A stretch of DNA of 64,000 nt, taken from assembly GCF_001895025.1 (NCBI RefSeq), contig NZ_BCXI01000036.1, positions 29,940 to 93,939 of the forward strand, in the 5' to 3' direction. The notes below the pieces were generated by a model. The model was given only the letters and a program-made list of their open reading frames with translations. It made no database searches and was not told the DNA's origin. Positions 27,353 to 36,194 of this stretch are shown here, piece after piece. Within the stretch, counting starts at the first letter, position 1, and each line of letters opens with the position of its first letter. Source of the stretch: Rhodococcus zopfii NBRC 100606 = JCM 9919 (GTDB lineage Bacteria > Actinomycetota > Actinomycetes > Mycobacteriales > Mycobacteriaceae). A program made the position numbers and the translations under genes.

Positions 27353-27390
27353 ATTCCTGTGCGGTGACGGCGATGTTTCGAATCGGCTAC
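27353..27390 (-). promoter_or_regulatory. GlnR-type box upstream of the permease operon
   Basis: On the minus strand the order GTAGC-N6-GAAAC-N6-GTCAC-N6-GGAAT reproduces the actinobacterial GlnR arrangement gTnAc-N6-GaAAc repeated twice, with all three N6 spacers exact, two half-sites perfect and two degenerate. It lies 59-96 bases before the permease start. GlnR is the global nitrogen activator, which fits an operon that releases ammonia. Confidence 0.75.
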
Positions 27391-27437
27391 CTGTGTTGCG
27401 AACATGTGACGCGGCGTGGATGTGCCACTATCGCTGC

Positions 27438-28340
27438 ATGCCCACCCCCACCGACCTCGCGCGCCTGCGCTCCGAATTCGCCCGCGGCACAACGTCGGAA
27501 CACCTCGCGGCCGAGTGGTCGCGGCTGTGCGTCGACGACCTGCGCACCGCGCTGGCCGGGCGCACCGACGCGCAGGTGTGGGTCACCGGCAGCCTCGGTC
27601 GGGGCGAGGCGCTGCCCGGATCCGACCTCGACGCCCTCGCCGTCACCGCCACCCCGGACCGCGGATTCGGTGCGCTGGATCTGCCCGGCCTCCGAGCCGA
27701 CCCGAACGGCGCCACCCCGATGCGACGACGGTTGCGCCGCACCCCCGACGAATGGCGCGACGCCGTCACCCGCTGGACCGCGGACCCGCACGAGGACCGC
27801 GGCGTCGTCATGATCGGCCTGCTCGCCGACGCGCGCCCGCTCGAGGACGGTCCGGACCCCGACCTGACCGATGTGCTCACCGCCGCGTTGCGTACGCATC
27901 CGCGTTGCCTGAACGCCGTCCTGTCCGACGCGCTCGCCCACCGGCCGCACGTGCGCCCGGCACTTCCGCTGGTCCCCGCCCCGAGCGTCGACCTCAAGCA
28001 GGACCTGCTGACCCCGGTGCGCAAGATCGCCCGCTGGGTGGCGCTGGCCGGCGGGACCGGCGGGCACACCACCGGGGAGCGTCTGGACGGCGCGCGGCCC
28101 GGCGACTTGCTCGAGCCCGACGAGATCACCGACCTGCGCCGCTGCCACCACGAGATCCTCGACATCGTCACCCGGCGGGCCCTCGACGGCAGCGGAGGCG
28201 ACGGACCTGCACCCCTGAGCGCCTTCCGGCCCGCCGAGCGCGCCACGATCCGGTGGGTGTCGCGCACCGTCGCCGGGATCCAGCGGGTGCTGGACTATCG
28301 GCTGTCCGCGTCCTCGTTCAGCCGCCCGGACCGGTCGTGA
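27438..28340 (+). CDS. DUF294/GlnD-type nucleotidyltransferase-fold protein
   Basis: The 300-residue protein has a Pol-beta-type nucleotidyltransferase signature, GSLGRGEALPGSDLDALAV (residues 51-69), with both metal-binding Asp residues (63 and 65), followed by a helical domain with DLKQDLLTPVRKIARWVALA. DUF294 proteins resemble the uridylyltransferase domain of GlnD. Target unknown. The ATG at 27438 gives the cleanest N-terminus; an upstream in-frame start adds 15 residues. Its stop overlaps the Fic gene start by 4 bases (GTGA), so the two are coupled. It is divergent to the nitrogen operon across the GlnR-type box. Confidence 0.8.
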   Translation: MPTPTDLARLRSEFARGTTSEHLAAEWSRLCVDDLRTALAGRTDAQVWVTGSLGRGEALPGSDLDALAVTATPDRGFGALDLPGLRADPNGATPMRRRLRRTPDEWRDAVTRWTADPHEDRGVVMIGLLADARPLEDGPDPDLTDVLTAALRTHPRCLNAVLSDALAHRPHVRPALPLVPAPSVDLKQDLLTPVRKIARWVALAGGTGGHTTGERLDGARPGDLLEPDEITDLRRCHHEILDIVTRRALDGSGGDGPAPLSAFRPAERATIRWVSRTVAGIQRVLDYRLSASSFSRPDRS

Positions 28341-29116
28341 ACGCCGAGGACGCCGTCGCGCAGGCGGTGCACGCCCAGGAACTCGAGGGCTGGCGGCCCG
28401 ACGGCGACGCCCGCGCCGCACTCACCGCGTTCGCGACCGGGGCGCTCGGACGGGGCGGATACATCGCCGCCGCGGTCGCGGCGGCGCGCGCGCTCGATCC
28501 GAGTGAACAGCGACCCCGCCTGCTGCGCCGCTACCGCCCCTACTACGTGCGGGGAACCACGGTGCTGCGCAACGGGATCGGTCTGGCAAACCCGGTCGCA
28601 CTGGCGGAGGCGGAGCATCGCGTGTGCGCGGCGCGACTCGTCGAGATCCACCTGGGGACGGTCGCGCCCGACGTCCCCCTCGTGACGTCGATCCACCAGC
28701 ATCTGTTCGGCGACGTCTATCCGTGGGCGGGGCAGCAGCGCATCGTCGATCTACGCAAGGGCGACGCGAGGTTCCTGCCGGTTCCCCGGCTCGCCACCCG
28801 GATGGCGGCGCTCGAGGATGCGGTCGCCGCCGTCTGCCACACCGATTTCATCGCTGCCACGGCGGCGGTCGTCGCGGATCTCGTTGCCGTGCATCCGTTC
28901 CGAGAGGGAAATGGTCGTACCGCGACGACACTGCTCACGGTTCTGGCCCGCCGCGCCGGGCTGCCGTTCGATCTGCGCTGTGTCGACCGCACCGCGTGGA
29001 TGGGCGCCTCGCGCGCGGCGATGGCCGCCGCGGACGGCAACCATCGGGTCCCGGCGGAGCCGTTCGTGCCGGTCGTCGAGCGGGTCGCCGGGGTGTGGCA
29101 GAGTGAGACATCGTGA
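28337..29116 (+). CDS. Fic-domain protein with N-terminal VbhA-like inhibitory helix
   Basis: The 259-residue protein carries the Fic motif HPFREGNGRT at 186-195 (His186 catalytic, Glu190 metal). The usual second arginine of HPFxxGNGRxxR is Thr197 here. Residues 5-30 resemble VbhA-type antitoxin helices (AVHAQELEGW), keeping Glu17-Gly18 of the [S/T]xxxE[G/N] inhibitory motif but with Ala13 instead of Ser/Thr. Fic enzymes usually transfer AMP to a target hydroxyl. The missing Arg normally holds the ATP phosphates and pairs with the inhibitory Glu, so activity may be altered. Overlaps the nucleotidyltransferase before it and the TetR gene after it by 4 bases each. Confidence 0.85.
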   Translation: MNAEDAVAQAVHAQELEGWRPDGDARAALTAFATGALGRGGYIAAAVAAARALDPSEQRPRLLRRYRPYYVRGTTVLRNGIGLANPVALAEAEHRVCAARLVEIHLGTVAPDVPLVTSIHQHLFGDVYPWAGQQRIVDLRKGDARFLPVPRLATRMAALEDAVAAVCHTDFIAATAAVVADLVAVHPFREGNGRTATTLLTVLARRAGLPFDLRCVDRTAWMGASRAAMAAADGNHRVPAEPFVPVVERVAGVWQSETS

Positions 29117-29790
29117 CCGGACCCGGACGACCGCGCCTCGTCGAGCGCCGACGCCCCGGCGCGTCGGGTCGCGAGGAAATCCTCGATGCCGCAGGCGAAC
29201 TGTTCGTCACTCGTGGTTTCGCCGCGACGTCGACACGCGCGATCGCCGAGTCGGTGGGTATCCGGCAGGCGTCGCTCTACCACCACTTCCCCACCAAGGA
29301 ATCGATCCTCGCGGCACTGCTCGATTCGACGGTCGAACCGTCGCTGCACTATGCGCGCACCCTCGCGGACCTGGGCGGCGATCCGTCCGTGCTCCTGTGG
29401 GCCCTGACCGCGGGCGACTCGTGGAATCTGCTCACGGACCGCTCGAATCTCGGCCGGCTGTACCTGATTCCGGAGGCGGACGCACCGGGACTGGCCGTGT
29501 TTCATGCCAAACGCCGCGAATTGCACGGCATCTACCGGACTCTCGCGGCGCGGGCGGTGTCGGATCCGAACGATCCGCGGTGCGGGCTGCCGGTGCGGGT
29601 CACCGAATCGGTGATCGCGATCCGCGCCGACGACCCGGCCATCACGGCTCCCGCCGACGGCCCGCTGCCGACGTCCGCTCGGCTCCTCGCCGACAGTTCC
29701 CTGCGAATCCTCGGTCTCGAACCCACCGACGCTCTCCGAGACGCCGGTACCGCGCTGGTCGTCGCCCACCGCACCCCCGCCACCGGGTGA
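29113..29790 (+). CDS. TetR-family transcriptional regulator
   Basis: The 225-residue protein has a clear N-terminal TetR helix-turn-helix (REEILDAAGELFVTRGFAAT, SVGIRQASLYHHFPTKESIL; residues 20-65) and an unassigned C-terminal ligand domain. GTG at 29113 overlaps the Fic stop (GTGA), giving a three-gene coupled set. gabT follows 118 bases downstream on the same strand, so it may control gabT or its own operon; the interval holds ACCGA-ATA-TCGGT (29812-29824), a weak operator candidate. Confidence 0.85.
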   Translation: MTGPGRPRLVERRRPGASGREEILDAAGELFVTRGFAATSTRAIAESVGIRQASLYHHFPTKESILAALLDSTVEPSLHYARTLADLGGDPSVLLWALTAGDSWNLLTDRSNLGRLYLIPEADAPGLAVFHAKRRELHGIYRTLAARAVSDPNDPRCGLPVRVTESVIAIRADDPAITAPADGPLPTSARLLADSSLRILGLEPTDALRDAGTALVVAHRTPATG

Positions 29791-29908
29791 AGGTCCCCAT
29801 CACCCGGATCGACCGAATATCGGTTCCCTTCCCCCGGAACCGGGTCTGCGCCGATATCGTCGAGGTTGCCCCGGAACCACACCGCAGCATCGACCGAGGG
29901 ACGCCACG

Positions 29909-31282
29909 ATGACCATCGACTACCGATTGCCACAGCAGCGCAGCCTCAGCACTTCCCTGCCCGGTCCGCGATCGGTGGCGCTCACCGAACGGCGCCGGCG
30001 GGCGGTCGGCGCCGGGGTGGGTTCCACCGTCCCGGTGTACGTGGCCGACGCGGACGGCGGCGTGATCGTCGACGTCGACGGGAACTCCCTGATCGACCTC
30101 GGTTCCGGGATCGCGGTCACGAGCGTCGGCGCCTCCGATTCCGCTGTGGTGGAAGCAGTTCGGGAACAGGTCGGCCGGTTCACCCACACGTGTTTCATGG
30201 TCACCCCGTACGAGGGGTACATCGAGGTTGCCGAGCGGCTCACGGAGCTGACCCCCGGTGCTCACCCCAAGCGCACGGTGCTGTTCAACAGCGGCGCCGA
30301 AGCGGTCGAGAACGCGGTGAAGATCGCGCGCTGCGCGACCGGGCGGGACGCCGTCGTCGTGTTCGATCACGCCTACCACGGCCGCACGAACCTGACGATG
30401 GCGCTGACCGCGAAGAATCAGCCGTACAAGAACGGTTTCGGTCCGTTCGCACCCGAGGTGTACCGGATGCCGATGTCGTACCCCTTCCGGGAAGGACTCG
30501 GCTACGACGGCACCCCCGGCACCGGCGAGCAGGCCGCGCGCCGCACCATCACCCAAATCGAGAAGCAGATCGGCGCGGACAACGTCGCCGCGATCGTGAT
30601 CGAACCGATCCAGGGCGAAGGCGGGTTCATCGTGCCCGCACCCGGTTTCCTTCCGGCGCTGGCCGACTGGGCACGCGCCAACGGCGTCGTGTTCGTGGCC
30701 GACGAGGTGCAGACCGGGTTCGCCCGCACCGGCAACTGGTTCGCGTGCGAGGACGAGGAGGTCGTACCCGACCTGATGACCCTCGCCAAGGGCATCGCCG
30801 GCGGCCTGCCGCTCGCGGCGGTCACCGGGCGCGCCGACCTGATCGACGCAGTGCACGTCGGCGGACTCGGCGGCACCTACGGTGGGAACCCGATCGCGTG
30901 CGCGGCCGCACTCGCGACGCTGGACCGGATGCGCGACCTGAATCTTCCCGGACGTGCGCGGCACATCGCCGAGGTGGCTCTGCCGCGGTTGCAGGCGCTG
31001 GCCGAGGACGTCGGCATCATCGGGGAGGTGCGCGGACGCGGGGCGATGCTCGCGATCGAGTTCGTGATGCCGGGTAGCCGCGAACCCAACCCGGTCGCGA
31101 CCGCCGCAATCGCCGCCGCCGCGCTCGCCCAGGGCGTCATCCTGCTCACGTGCGGCACGTACGGCAACGTGATCCGGCTGCTGCCGCCGCTGGTGATTCC
31201 CGATGAACTGCTCGTCGACGCTCTCGGGGTGCTCGAAGAAGCGGTCCGCGGGGCCGCCCCTCAGGAAGGGGGCGCCCGATGA
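29909..31282 (+). CDS. gabT: 4-aminobutyrate aminotransferase
   Basis: The 457-residue class-III PLP aminotransferase has LFNSGAEAVENAVKIAR, FDHAYHGRTNLTMALT, IVIEPIQGEGGF, VADEVQTGFARTG and the PLP-lysine region LMTLAKGIAGGLPLAAV, typical of GabT. It transfers the GABA amino group to 2-oxoglutarate, giving succinate semialdehyde. ATG at 29909 follows GAGGGA. No gabD is adjacent. Its 3' end runs into the frame of a TetR remnant (31290), suggesting a rearrangement just downstream. Confidence 0.92.
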   Translation: MTIDYRLPQQRSLSTSLPGPRSVALTERRRRAVGAGVGSTVPVYVADADGGVIVDVDGNSLIDLGSGIAVTSVGASDSAVVEAVREQVGRFTHTCFMVTPYEGYIEVAERLTELTPGAHPKRTVLFNSGAEAVENAVKIARCATGRDAVVVFDHAYHGRTNLTMALTAKNQPYKNGFGPFAPEVYRMPMSYPFREGLGYDGTPGTGEQAARRTITQIEKQIGADNVAAIVIEPIQGEGGFIVPAPGFLPALADWARANGVVFVADEVQTGFARTGNWFACEDEEVVPDLMTLAKGIAGGLPLAAVTGRADLIDAVHVGGLGGTYGGNPIACAAALATLDRMRDLNLPGRARHIAEVALPRLQALAEDVGIIGEVRGRGAMLAIEFVMPGSREPNPVATAAIAAAALAQGVILLTCGTYGNVIRLLPPLVIPDELLVDALGVLEEAVRGAAPQEGGAR

Positions 31283-31289
31283 CCCGCGC

Positions 31290-31673
31290 ATGGACCGGGC
31301 CCGCGCACGCATCACCCGCTGGCCGACCGTCGAGGAACGCATCGTCGAGGGCATCTGCCAGGACATCCGCAAGGGCCACCTGGACCCGATGGTGAACCGG
31401 CTGGTCTCCCCCGAGACGATGGCACTGTCGATCCAGCTGCTCAACGAGTCGGGTCGCGCGGTCGAATTGACCCACGAGCTGTGGGGACCGGTCCTGGCCG
31501 ACGAGCAGGCCGCGGGGAACATCCGCGCCGACCTGGACCTGCGGCTGCTGTCCGAGTGGATCGCCGAACTCGAGATCATGTACATCAGCCAATACGGCAC
31601 CGACGACAACGCCCCCGACCGGGTCAGGACGAAGCTGCGCGCCTTCGTCGTTCCGGCACTGCTCCCCCGGTGA
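31290..31673 (+). pseudogene. TetR-family regulator remnant without DNA-binding domain
   Basis: The 127 codons encode a TetR C-terminal domain only (RITRWPTVEERIVEGICQDI, DPMVNRLVSPETMALSIQLL, LLSEWIAELEIMYISQYG). In full-length relatives a helix-turn-helix and first ligand helices precede this; here the same frame runs back into the 3' end of gabT. It is therefore probably a 5'-deleted gene. It begins 7 bases after the gabT stop codon. If translated it could only bind ligand or partner proteins. Confidence 0.65.
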
Positions 31674-31747
31674 GCCTCATCCCCGCAACCGTCGACACCC
31701 GGCCCCGGAACGTGGTTCCCGCCACCCGGATTCAGCGGCGGGGGCGA

Positions 31748-32158
31748 TCAGGAGTCGCGCTGGTGGCGGGGTTTCCACACGACGAGGGCGTTGCTGCGCG
31801 GGATCGGGACGAGGTCGCGGCGGGCGCTGCGCAGCTTGGTGACCTCGGCGGACAGTTCCGCGACGCGATGCTGCAGTGCCTCGACCTGATTGGTCAGTTC
31901 GATGACACGCTTGATACCGGCCAGGTTCACGCCCTCGTCCTGCGACAGACGCTGGACCTCGCGCAGCAGTTCGACGTCGCGCGGCGAGTACCGGCGACCG
32001 CCGCCGCTGGTGCGGTGCGGGGTGACCAGGCCCAGCCGGTCGTAGTTGCGCAGTGTCTGGGCGTGCATCCCGGCCAGTTCCGCCGCCACGGAGATCACGT
32101 AGACGCGCGCGTCCGGGTCGCCGGACTGGTCACGCGACTGCCTCGGTTCCGGCATCAT
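31748..32158 (-). CDS. hspR: HspR, MerR-family heat-shock repressor
   Basis: The 136-residue MerR-type regulator has [40 protein letters not shown] (helix-turn-helix and wing), a coiled-coil dimerisation helix ([20 protein letters not shown]) and the C-terminal [10 protein letters not shown] tail typical of HspR. It binds HAIR elements with DnaK as co-repressor in Streptomyces and mycobacteria. Start at ATG 32158 overlaps the dnaJ stop by 4 bases; an adjacent ATG at 32155 is also possible. Targets visible here: three HAIR-like sites before dnaK and one before clpB. Confidence 0.95.
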   Translation of the reverse strand: MMPEPRQSRDQSGDPDARVYVISVAAELAGMHAQTLRNYDRLGLVTPHRTSGGGRRYSPRDVELLREVQRLSQDEGVNLAGIKRVIELTNQVEALQHRVAELSAEVTKLRSARRDLVPIPRSNALVVWKPRHQRDS

Positions 32159-33318
32159 GCACCTGCCCATCCCTCACGCGGATCGAAGCCGCTGGTCTGT
32201 TCGGCATGCAGGAAGATGCGCAGGGCGTCGACGGCCTGGTCGTCGAGGTGCTGCGGGATCGCGACCTTCACCGTGACCAGCAGGTCGCCGCTGCCGCCGC
32301 CGCGCTTGGGCACACCGCGGCCGCGCACGCGCAGCACCCGGCCGTCGGCGGTGCCGGCGGGGATCTTCAGGCCCACACGACCGTCGAGGGTCGGGACCGA
32401 CACGGTGGCCCCGAGGACGAGTTCGCCGTAGCTGACCGGCAACACGAGGGTCAGGTCGTCGCCGTCGCGGCCGAACACCTTGTCGGGGCGCACGTGCACG
32501 GTGACGAACAGGTCGCCGGACGGGGCGCCGCGCAATCCCGCCTCACCCTGCCCGGCGAGACGGACCTTGGAACCGTCCTTGATGCCCGCGGGGACGCGGA
32601 CCGTGATGGTGCGGGTCCGGTTCTGGATACCGGTGCCCCGGCAGTCCCCGCACGGGTTGTCGATGATCGATCCGGTGCCGCGGCAGTCGTCGCACGGTTC
32701 CGAGAAGCCGAACGCGCCCTGGTTACGGGAAACGATGCCGCTGCCGTTGCAGTACGGGCACACCCGCGGACTGGTGCCCGGCTCCGCTCCGCTGCCGTGG
32801 CAGCTGGTGCACGGCGCGGGGCTGGTCAGCCGCAACGGCACGGTCACGCCCTGCACCGCGTCGCGGAAGTCGAGGGTTGTCTCGGTTTCGACGTCGCTGC
32901 CGCGGCGCGGGCGGGTGCGAGCCGTGCCGCCGGCGCCACCGCGGTTGAACAGGCCACCCAGCAGGTCACCGAGACCAGCGTCGGAGGCGCCGCCGCCGAA
33001 CAGGTCGCCGATGTCGAAGTTGGTGCTGGTGAATCCGCCACCGGCGCCGGGGTGGAAGCCGCCGCCACCGAATCCGCCGGATGCGAACAGCCGACGCGTC
33101 TCGTCGTACTCCTTGCGCTTGGCCGGATCCGACAGAATCGCGTTGGCCTCGCTGACCGCCTTGAAACGTTCCTCGGCGGCGGCGTCACCGGGGTTGGCGT
33201 CGGGATGCAGATCCCGCGCCAGCTTCCGGTACGCCTTCTTGATGTCGTCCTGCGATGCGTCGGAAGAGACGCCCAGGTCCTTGTAGAAGTCCTTCTCGAT
33301 CCACTCCCGCTGGCTCAC
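32155..33318 (-). CDS. dnaJ: DnaJ co-chaperone
   Basis: The 387-residue type-I Hsp40 has a J-domain (residues 10-75, with HPD in [11 protein letters not shown]), a Gly/Phe-rich linker, four CxxCxGxG zinc-finger repeats ([42 protein letters not shown]) and C-terminal substrate-binding domains. It delivers substrates to DnaK. GTG start at 33318 with GGAGGAG seven bases upstream. Confidence 0.96.
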   Translation of the reverse strand: MSQREWIEKDFYKDLGVSSDASQDDIKKAYRKLARDLHPDANPGDAAAEERFKAVSEANAILSDPAKRKEYDETRRLFASGGFGGGGFHPGAGGGFTSTNFDIGDLFGGGASDAGLGDLLGGLFNRGGAGGTARTRPRRGSDVETETTLDFRDAVQGVTVPLRLTSPAPCTSCHGSGAEPGTSPRVCPYCNGSGIVSRNQGAFGFSEPCDDCRGTGSIIDNPCGDCRGTGIQNRTRTITVRVPAGIKDGSKVRLAGQGEAGLRGAPSGDLFVTVHVRPDKVFGRDGDDLTLVLPVSYGELVLGATVSVPTLDGRVGLKIPAGTADGRVLRVRGRGVPKRGGGSGDLLVTVKVAIPQHLDDQAVDALRIFLHAEQTSGFDPREGWAGA

Positions 33319-33354
33319 CGGGCGTCTCCTCCTCTCGCAGTACTTGACTGTTTC

Positions 33355-33993
33355 TTACTCGGTGCCCGACCCGTCCGGCGACGTTTGCGCCGGAGTGTCG
33401 TTCGGGTCGCCGTCGGTGACGGTCACCATCGCGTGCCGCAGCACGCGGTCGCCGAGCCGGTACCCCTTGCGGAGGACCGTCCCGAGGACGGGGTGATTGC
33501 CGTCGCCTTCCATGTGAACCGCCTCGTGCAGGTCCGGTTCGAACGGATCGCCTTCCGTGCCGAACCCCTCGAGGCCGAGGCCGGTGAGAATGCCGGTGAG
33601 CTTGTCGCTCAGGGCCTTCATCGGTCCTGCCTCGAGGTCGCCGTGGGCGCGGGCCCGATCCAGGTCGTCGACCAGGTCGAGGAACTGGCCGACCACCGAC
33701 GCCTTGGCGCCTTCGATCGCAGCTACCCTCTCCCGCTCGATGCGGCGCCGGTAGTTGGCGTACTCGGCCGTGACGCGCTGCAGATCCGCGGTGCGCTCGG
33801 CGAGTTCGGCCGTCTCCGGCGACGGCTCGGCAGTCAGTGCTGCTTCGTCTCCCGCAGCGGGAGCCGCCGACTCGGTTTCCACCTCGATGACCTGCGCTTC
33901 GGCATCCGCGTCGCGCACCTCGAAGGTGTCCGGGTCGATCCGTCGCTTGTCGGTGACGGTCACCGGCTCCTGCTCGGGCCTTTCGGCACTCAC
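33355..33993 (-). CDS. grpE: GrpE nucleotide exchange factor
   Basis: The 212-residue GrpE has a variable acidic N-terminus, a long helix ([24 protein letters not shown]) and the C-terminal beta-domain ([31 protein letters not shown]). It exchanges ADP on DnaK. GTG start overlaps the dnaK stop codon (GTGA), so it is translationally coupled. Confidence 0.95.
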   Translation of the reverse strand: MSAERPEQEPVTVTDKRRIDPDTFEVRDADAEAQVIEVETESAAPAAGDEAALTAEPSPETAELAERTADLQRVTAEYANYRRRIERERVAAIEGAKASVVGQFLDLVDDLDRARAHGDLEAGPMKALSDKLTGILTGLGLEGFGTEGDPFEPDLHEAVHMEGDGNHPVLGTVLRKGYRLGDRVLRHAMVTVTDGDPNDTPAQTSPDGSGTE

Positions 33994-35831
33994 TTCTTGT
34001 CCGAATCGGTCGGTTCGTCGACGACCTCGGCGTCGACGACATCGTCGGCACCTGCGGCCGCGCCGTCACCGGCGGCAGCACCCTCGGCACCCTGCGCCTC
34101 GTAGATGGCCTGGCCGAGGGCCTGCGACTCGGTCGCGAGCTTCTCGACGGCGGCCTTCACCGCGGCGATGTCCGAGCCGGCGAGAGCGTCGTTGGCTTCC
34201 TTGACGGCAGCCTCGACCTTCGTCTTGACGTCGGCGGGCACCTTGTCCTCGTTGTCCTTGATGAACTTCTCGGTCTGGTGCACGAGCGACTCGGCCTGGT
34301 TGCGAACCTCGGCCTCCTCGCGACGCTTCTTGTCCTCCTCGGCGTGCGCCTCGGCGTCCTTGACCATCCGGTCGATCTCTTCCTTGGAGAGGCCGGAGCC
34401 TTCCTGGATCTTGATCGTGTTCTCCTTGCCGGTGCCCTTGTCGCGGGCGGTGACGTGCACGATGCCGTTGGCGTCGATGTCGAAGGTCACCTCGATCTGC
34501 GGGACACCGCGCGGAGCCGGGGCGATGCCACCGAGCTCGAACGAGCCGAGCAGCTTGTTGTGCGCGGCGATCTCGCGTTCACCCTGGAAGACCTGGATCT
34601 GCACGGACGGCTGGTTGTCGTCCGCCGTGGTGAAGGTCTCGGACCGCTTGGTCGGGATGGTGGTGTTGCGCTCGATGAGCTTGGTCATCACGCCGCCCTT
34701 GGTCTCGATGCCGAGGGACAACGGGGTGACGTCGAGGAGCAGCACGTCCTTGACCTCGCCCTTGAGGACACCGGCCTGCAGGGCGGCGCCGACGGCGACG
34801 ACCTCGTCCGGGTTCACGCCCTTGTTGGGCTCGCGGCCACCGGTCAGCTCGCGTACCAGATCGGTGACGGCGGGCATACGGGTCGAGCCGCCGACGAGGA
34901 CGACGTGGTCGATGTCGCCGACCGCGATGCCGGCGTCCTTGATGACCTGCTGGAACGGGGCGCGGGTGCGTTCGAGGAGATCGCTGGTGATCTTCTGGAA
35001 CTCGGCGCGCGTCAGCTGCTCGTCGAGGAACAGCGGGTTCTTCTCCGCGTCGACCGTGATGTAGGGCAGGTTGATGGAGGTGCTCTGCGAGCTGGACAGC
35101 TCGATCTTCGCCTTCTCCGCAGCCTCGCGCAGACGCTGCAGGGCCATCTTGTCCTTGGTCAGGTCGATGCCGTTCTGCGCCTTGAACTTGTCGACGAGCC
35201 AGCTCACGACACGCTCGTCCCAGTCGTCGCCACCGAGGTGGTTGTCGCCGGAGGTCGCGCGGACCTCGACGACACCGTCGCCGATCTCGAGCAGGGACAC
35301 GTCGAACGTGCCACCACCGAGGTCGAAGACGAGGATGGTCTGTTCCTTCTCGCCCTTGTCGAGGCCGTATGCGAGGGCCGCGGCGGTGGGCTCGTTGACG
35401 ATGCGCAGGACGTTGAGACCGGCGATGGTGCCGGCTTCCTTGGTGGCCTGACGCTGAGCGTCGTTGAAGTATGCGGGGACGGTGATGACGGCGTCGGTGA
35501 TGTCCTCACCGAGGTACGCCTCGGCGTCGCGCTTGAGCTTCATCAGCGTGCGGGCGCTGATCTCCTGCGACGTGTACTTCTTGTCGTCGATCGCCACGGT
35601 CCAGTCGGTGCCGATGTGGCGCTTGACCGAACGGATGGTGCGGTCGACGTTCGTGACCGCCTGGTTCTTGGCGGGCTGCCCCACCAGAACTTCGCCGTTC
35701 TTCGCGAAAGCGACGATCGACGGGGTGGTGCGGGAACCCTCGGAATTGGCGACCACCACGGGCTCGCCGCCTTCCAGAACGGAAACGACCGAGTTGGTGG
35801 TTCCGAGGTCGATGCCGACCGCACGAGCCAT
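33990..35831 (-). CDS. dnaK: DnaK (Hsp70) chaperone
   Basis: The 613-residue Hsp70 has an ATPase domain with [13 protein letters not shown] (phosphate 1), [16 protein letters not shown] (phosphate 2) and [12 protein letters not shown] (adenosine), then linker [16 protein letters not shown], the substrate-binding domain and an acidic tail. It folds proteins and is co-repressor for HspR. ATG at 35831 follows GGAGGAG; a longer open frame upstream lacks similarity. First gene of dnaK-grpE-dnaJ-hspR, preceded by three HAIR-like operators. Confidence 0.97.
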   Translation of the reverse strand: MARAVGIDLGTTNSVVSVLEGGEPVVVANSEGSRTTPSIVAFAKNGEVLVGQPAKNQAVTNVDRTIRSVKRHIGTDWTVAIDDKKYTSQEISARTLMKLKRDAEAYLGEDITDAVITVPAYFNDAQRQATKEAGTIAGLNVLRIVNEPTAAALAYGLDKGEKEQTILVFDLGGGTFDVSLLEIGDGVVEVRATSGDNHLGGDDWDERVVSWLVDKFKAQNGIDLTKDKMALQRLREAAEKAKIELSSSQSTSINLPYITVDAEKNPLFLDEQLTRAEFQKITSDLLERTRAPFQQVIKDAGIAVGDIDHVVLVGGSTRMPAVTDLVRELTGGREPNKGVNPDEVVAVGAALQAGVLKGEVKDVLLLDVTPLSLGIETKGGVMTKLIERNTTIPTKRSETFTTADDNQPSVQIQVFQGEREIAAHNKLLGSFELGGIAPAPRGVPQIEVTFDIDANGIVHVTARDKGTGKENTIKIQEGSGLSKEEIDRMVKDAEAHAEEDKKRREEAEVRNQAESLVHQTEKFIKDNEDKVPADVKTKVEAAVKEANDALAGSDIAAVKAAVEKLATESQALGQAIYEAQGAEGAAAGDGAAAGADDVVDAEVVDEPTDSDKK

Positions 35832-35892
35832 AATTCTCCTCCAATTTTCTCGCCGCGGTACGTCGTTGCACCGCGGACCTGCATGCCCGAAC

Positions 35893-35913
35893 CCTGAGCC
35901 TGTTCGACTCAGG
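35893..35913. promoter_or_regulatory. HAIR-like element, dnaK proximal
   Basis: CCTGAGC-N7-ACTCAGG keeps HAIR spacing and symmetry but changes several consensus bases, so it may be a low-affinity HspR site. It lies 62-82 bases before the dnaK ATG. Confidence 0.55.
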
Positions 35914-35932
35914 TGAGCGAAGTCCACTCAAG
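35912..35932. promoter_or_regulatory. HAIR element, dnaK middle
   Basis: GGTGAGC-N7-ACTCAAG has one consensus half and one degenerate half, and overlaps the proximal element by two bases, so the centres are 19 bp (about two helical turns) apart, suited to cooperative HspR binding. Confidence 0.7.
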
Positions 35933-35966
35933 CTTGCACCCCGACGGAATCCGTCGTCAAGTCCAA

Positions 35967-35987
35967 GTTGAGCTTATCACGCTCAAG
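35967..35987. promoter_or_regulatory. HAIR element, dnaK distal
   Basis: GTTGAGC-N7-GCTCAAG is a symmetric HAIR and closely resembles the clpB element, including flanking bases (caagttgag...ctcaagttt). The spacer reads GTGATAA on the dnaK strand, which could be a promoter -10. Confidence 0.8.
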
Positions 35988-36194
35988 TTTGTCGATTGGT
36001 CCAACTGCAACCCTTGGGACTTTGTTCCGAAAGGTGATGCAGATCACTTCCACGCTCGCCGTCTCCACCGTCGGCGGCTCCGGCCGACGGGGTCCCGGGT
36101 CGGGTTGTCCACAGGTAGCCGATCGATCCACAGATTCGGGCCGATCGCCGCCGGACCGCCCCGAAAGCACCGGAAGCACAGCCACGCTGACGGC

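Larger units (their letters stand above)
35832..36194. other. dnaK upstream regulatory region
   Basis: This 363-base interval holds no gene. Near dnaK it carries three HAIR-like elements; further out, on the dnaK strand, TGATAA falls in the spacer of the distal HAIR (35974-35980) and could serve as a -10. The right third is upstream of the AbiEi-like gene and shows nothing distinct. Confidence 0.6.

Noticed and set aside
27295..27437. Possible guanidine (ykkC-type) riboswitch before the permease operon
   Set aside because: I looked for a structured leader; the 143-base gap instead contains a GlnR-type box, and no conserved riboswitch core was recognisable.
29812..29824. ACCGA-ATA-TCGGT palindrome before gabT as a TetR operator
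   Set aside because: Arms of five bases are too short to claim above chance in this GC-rich sequence; mentioned only as a possibility.
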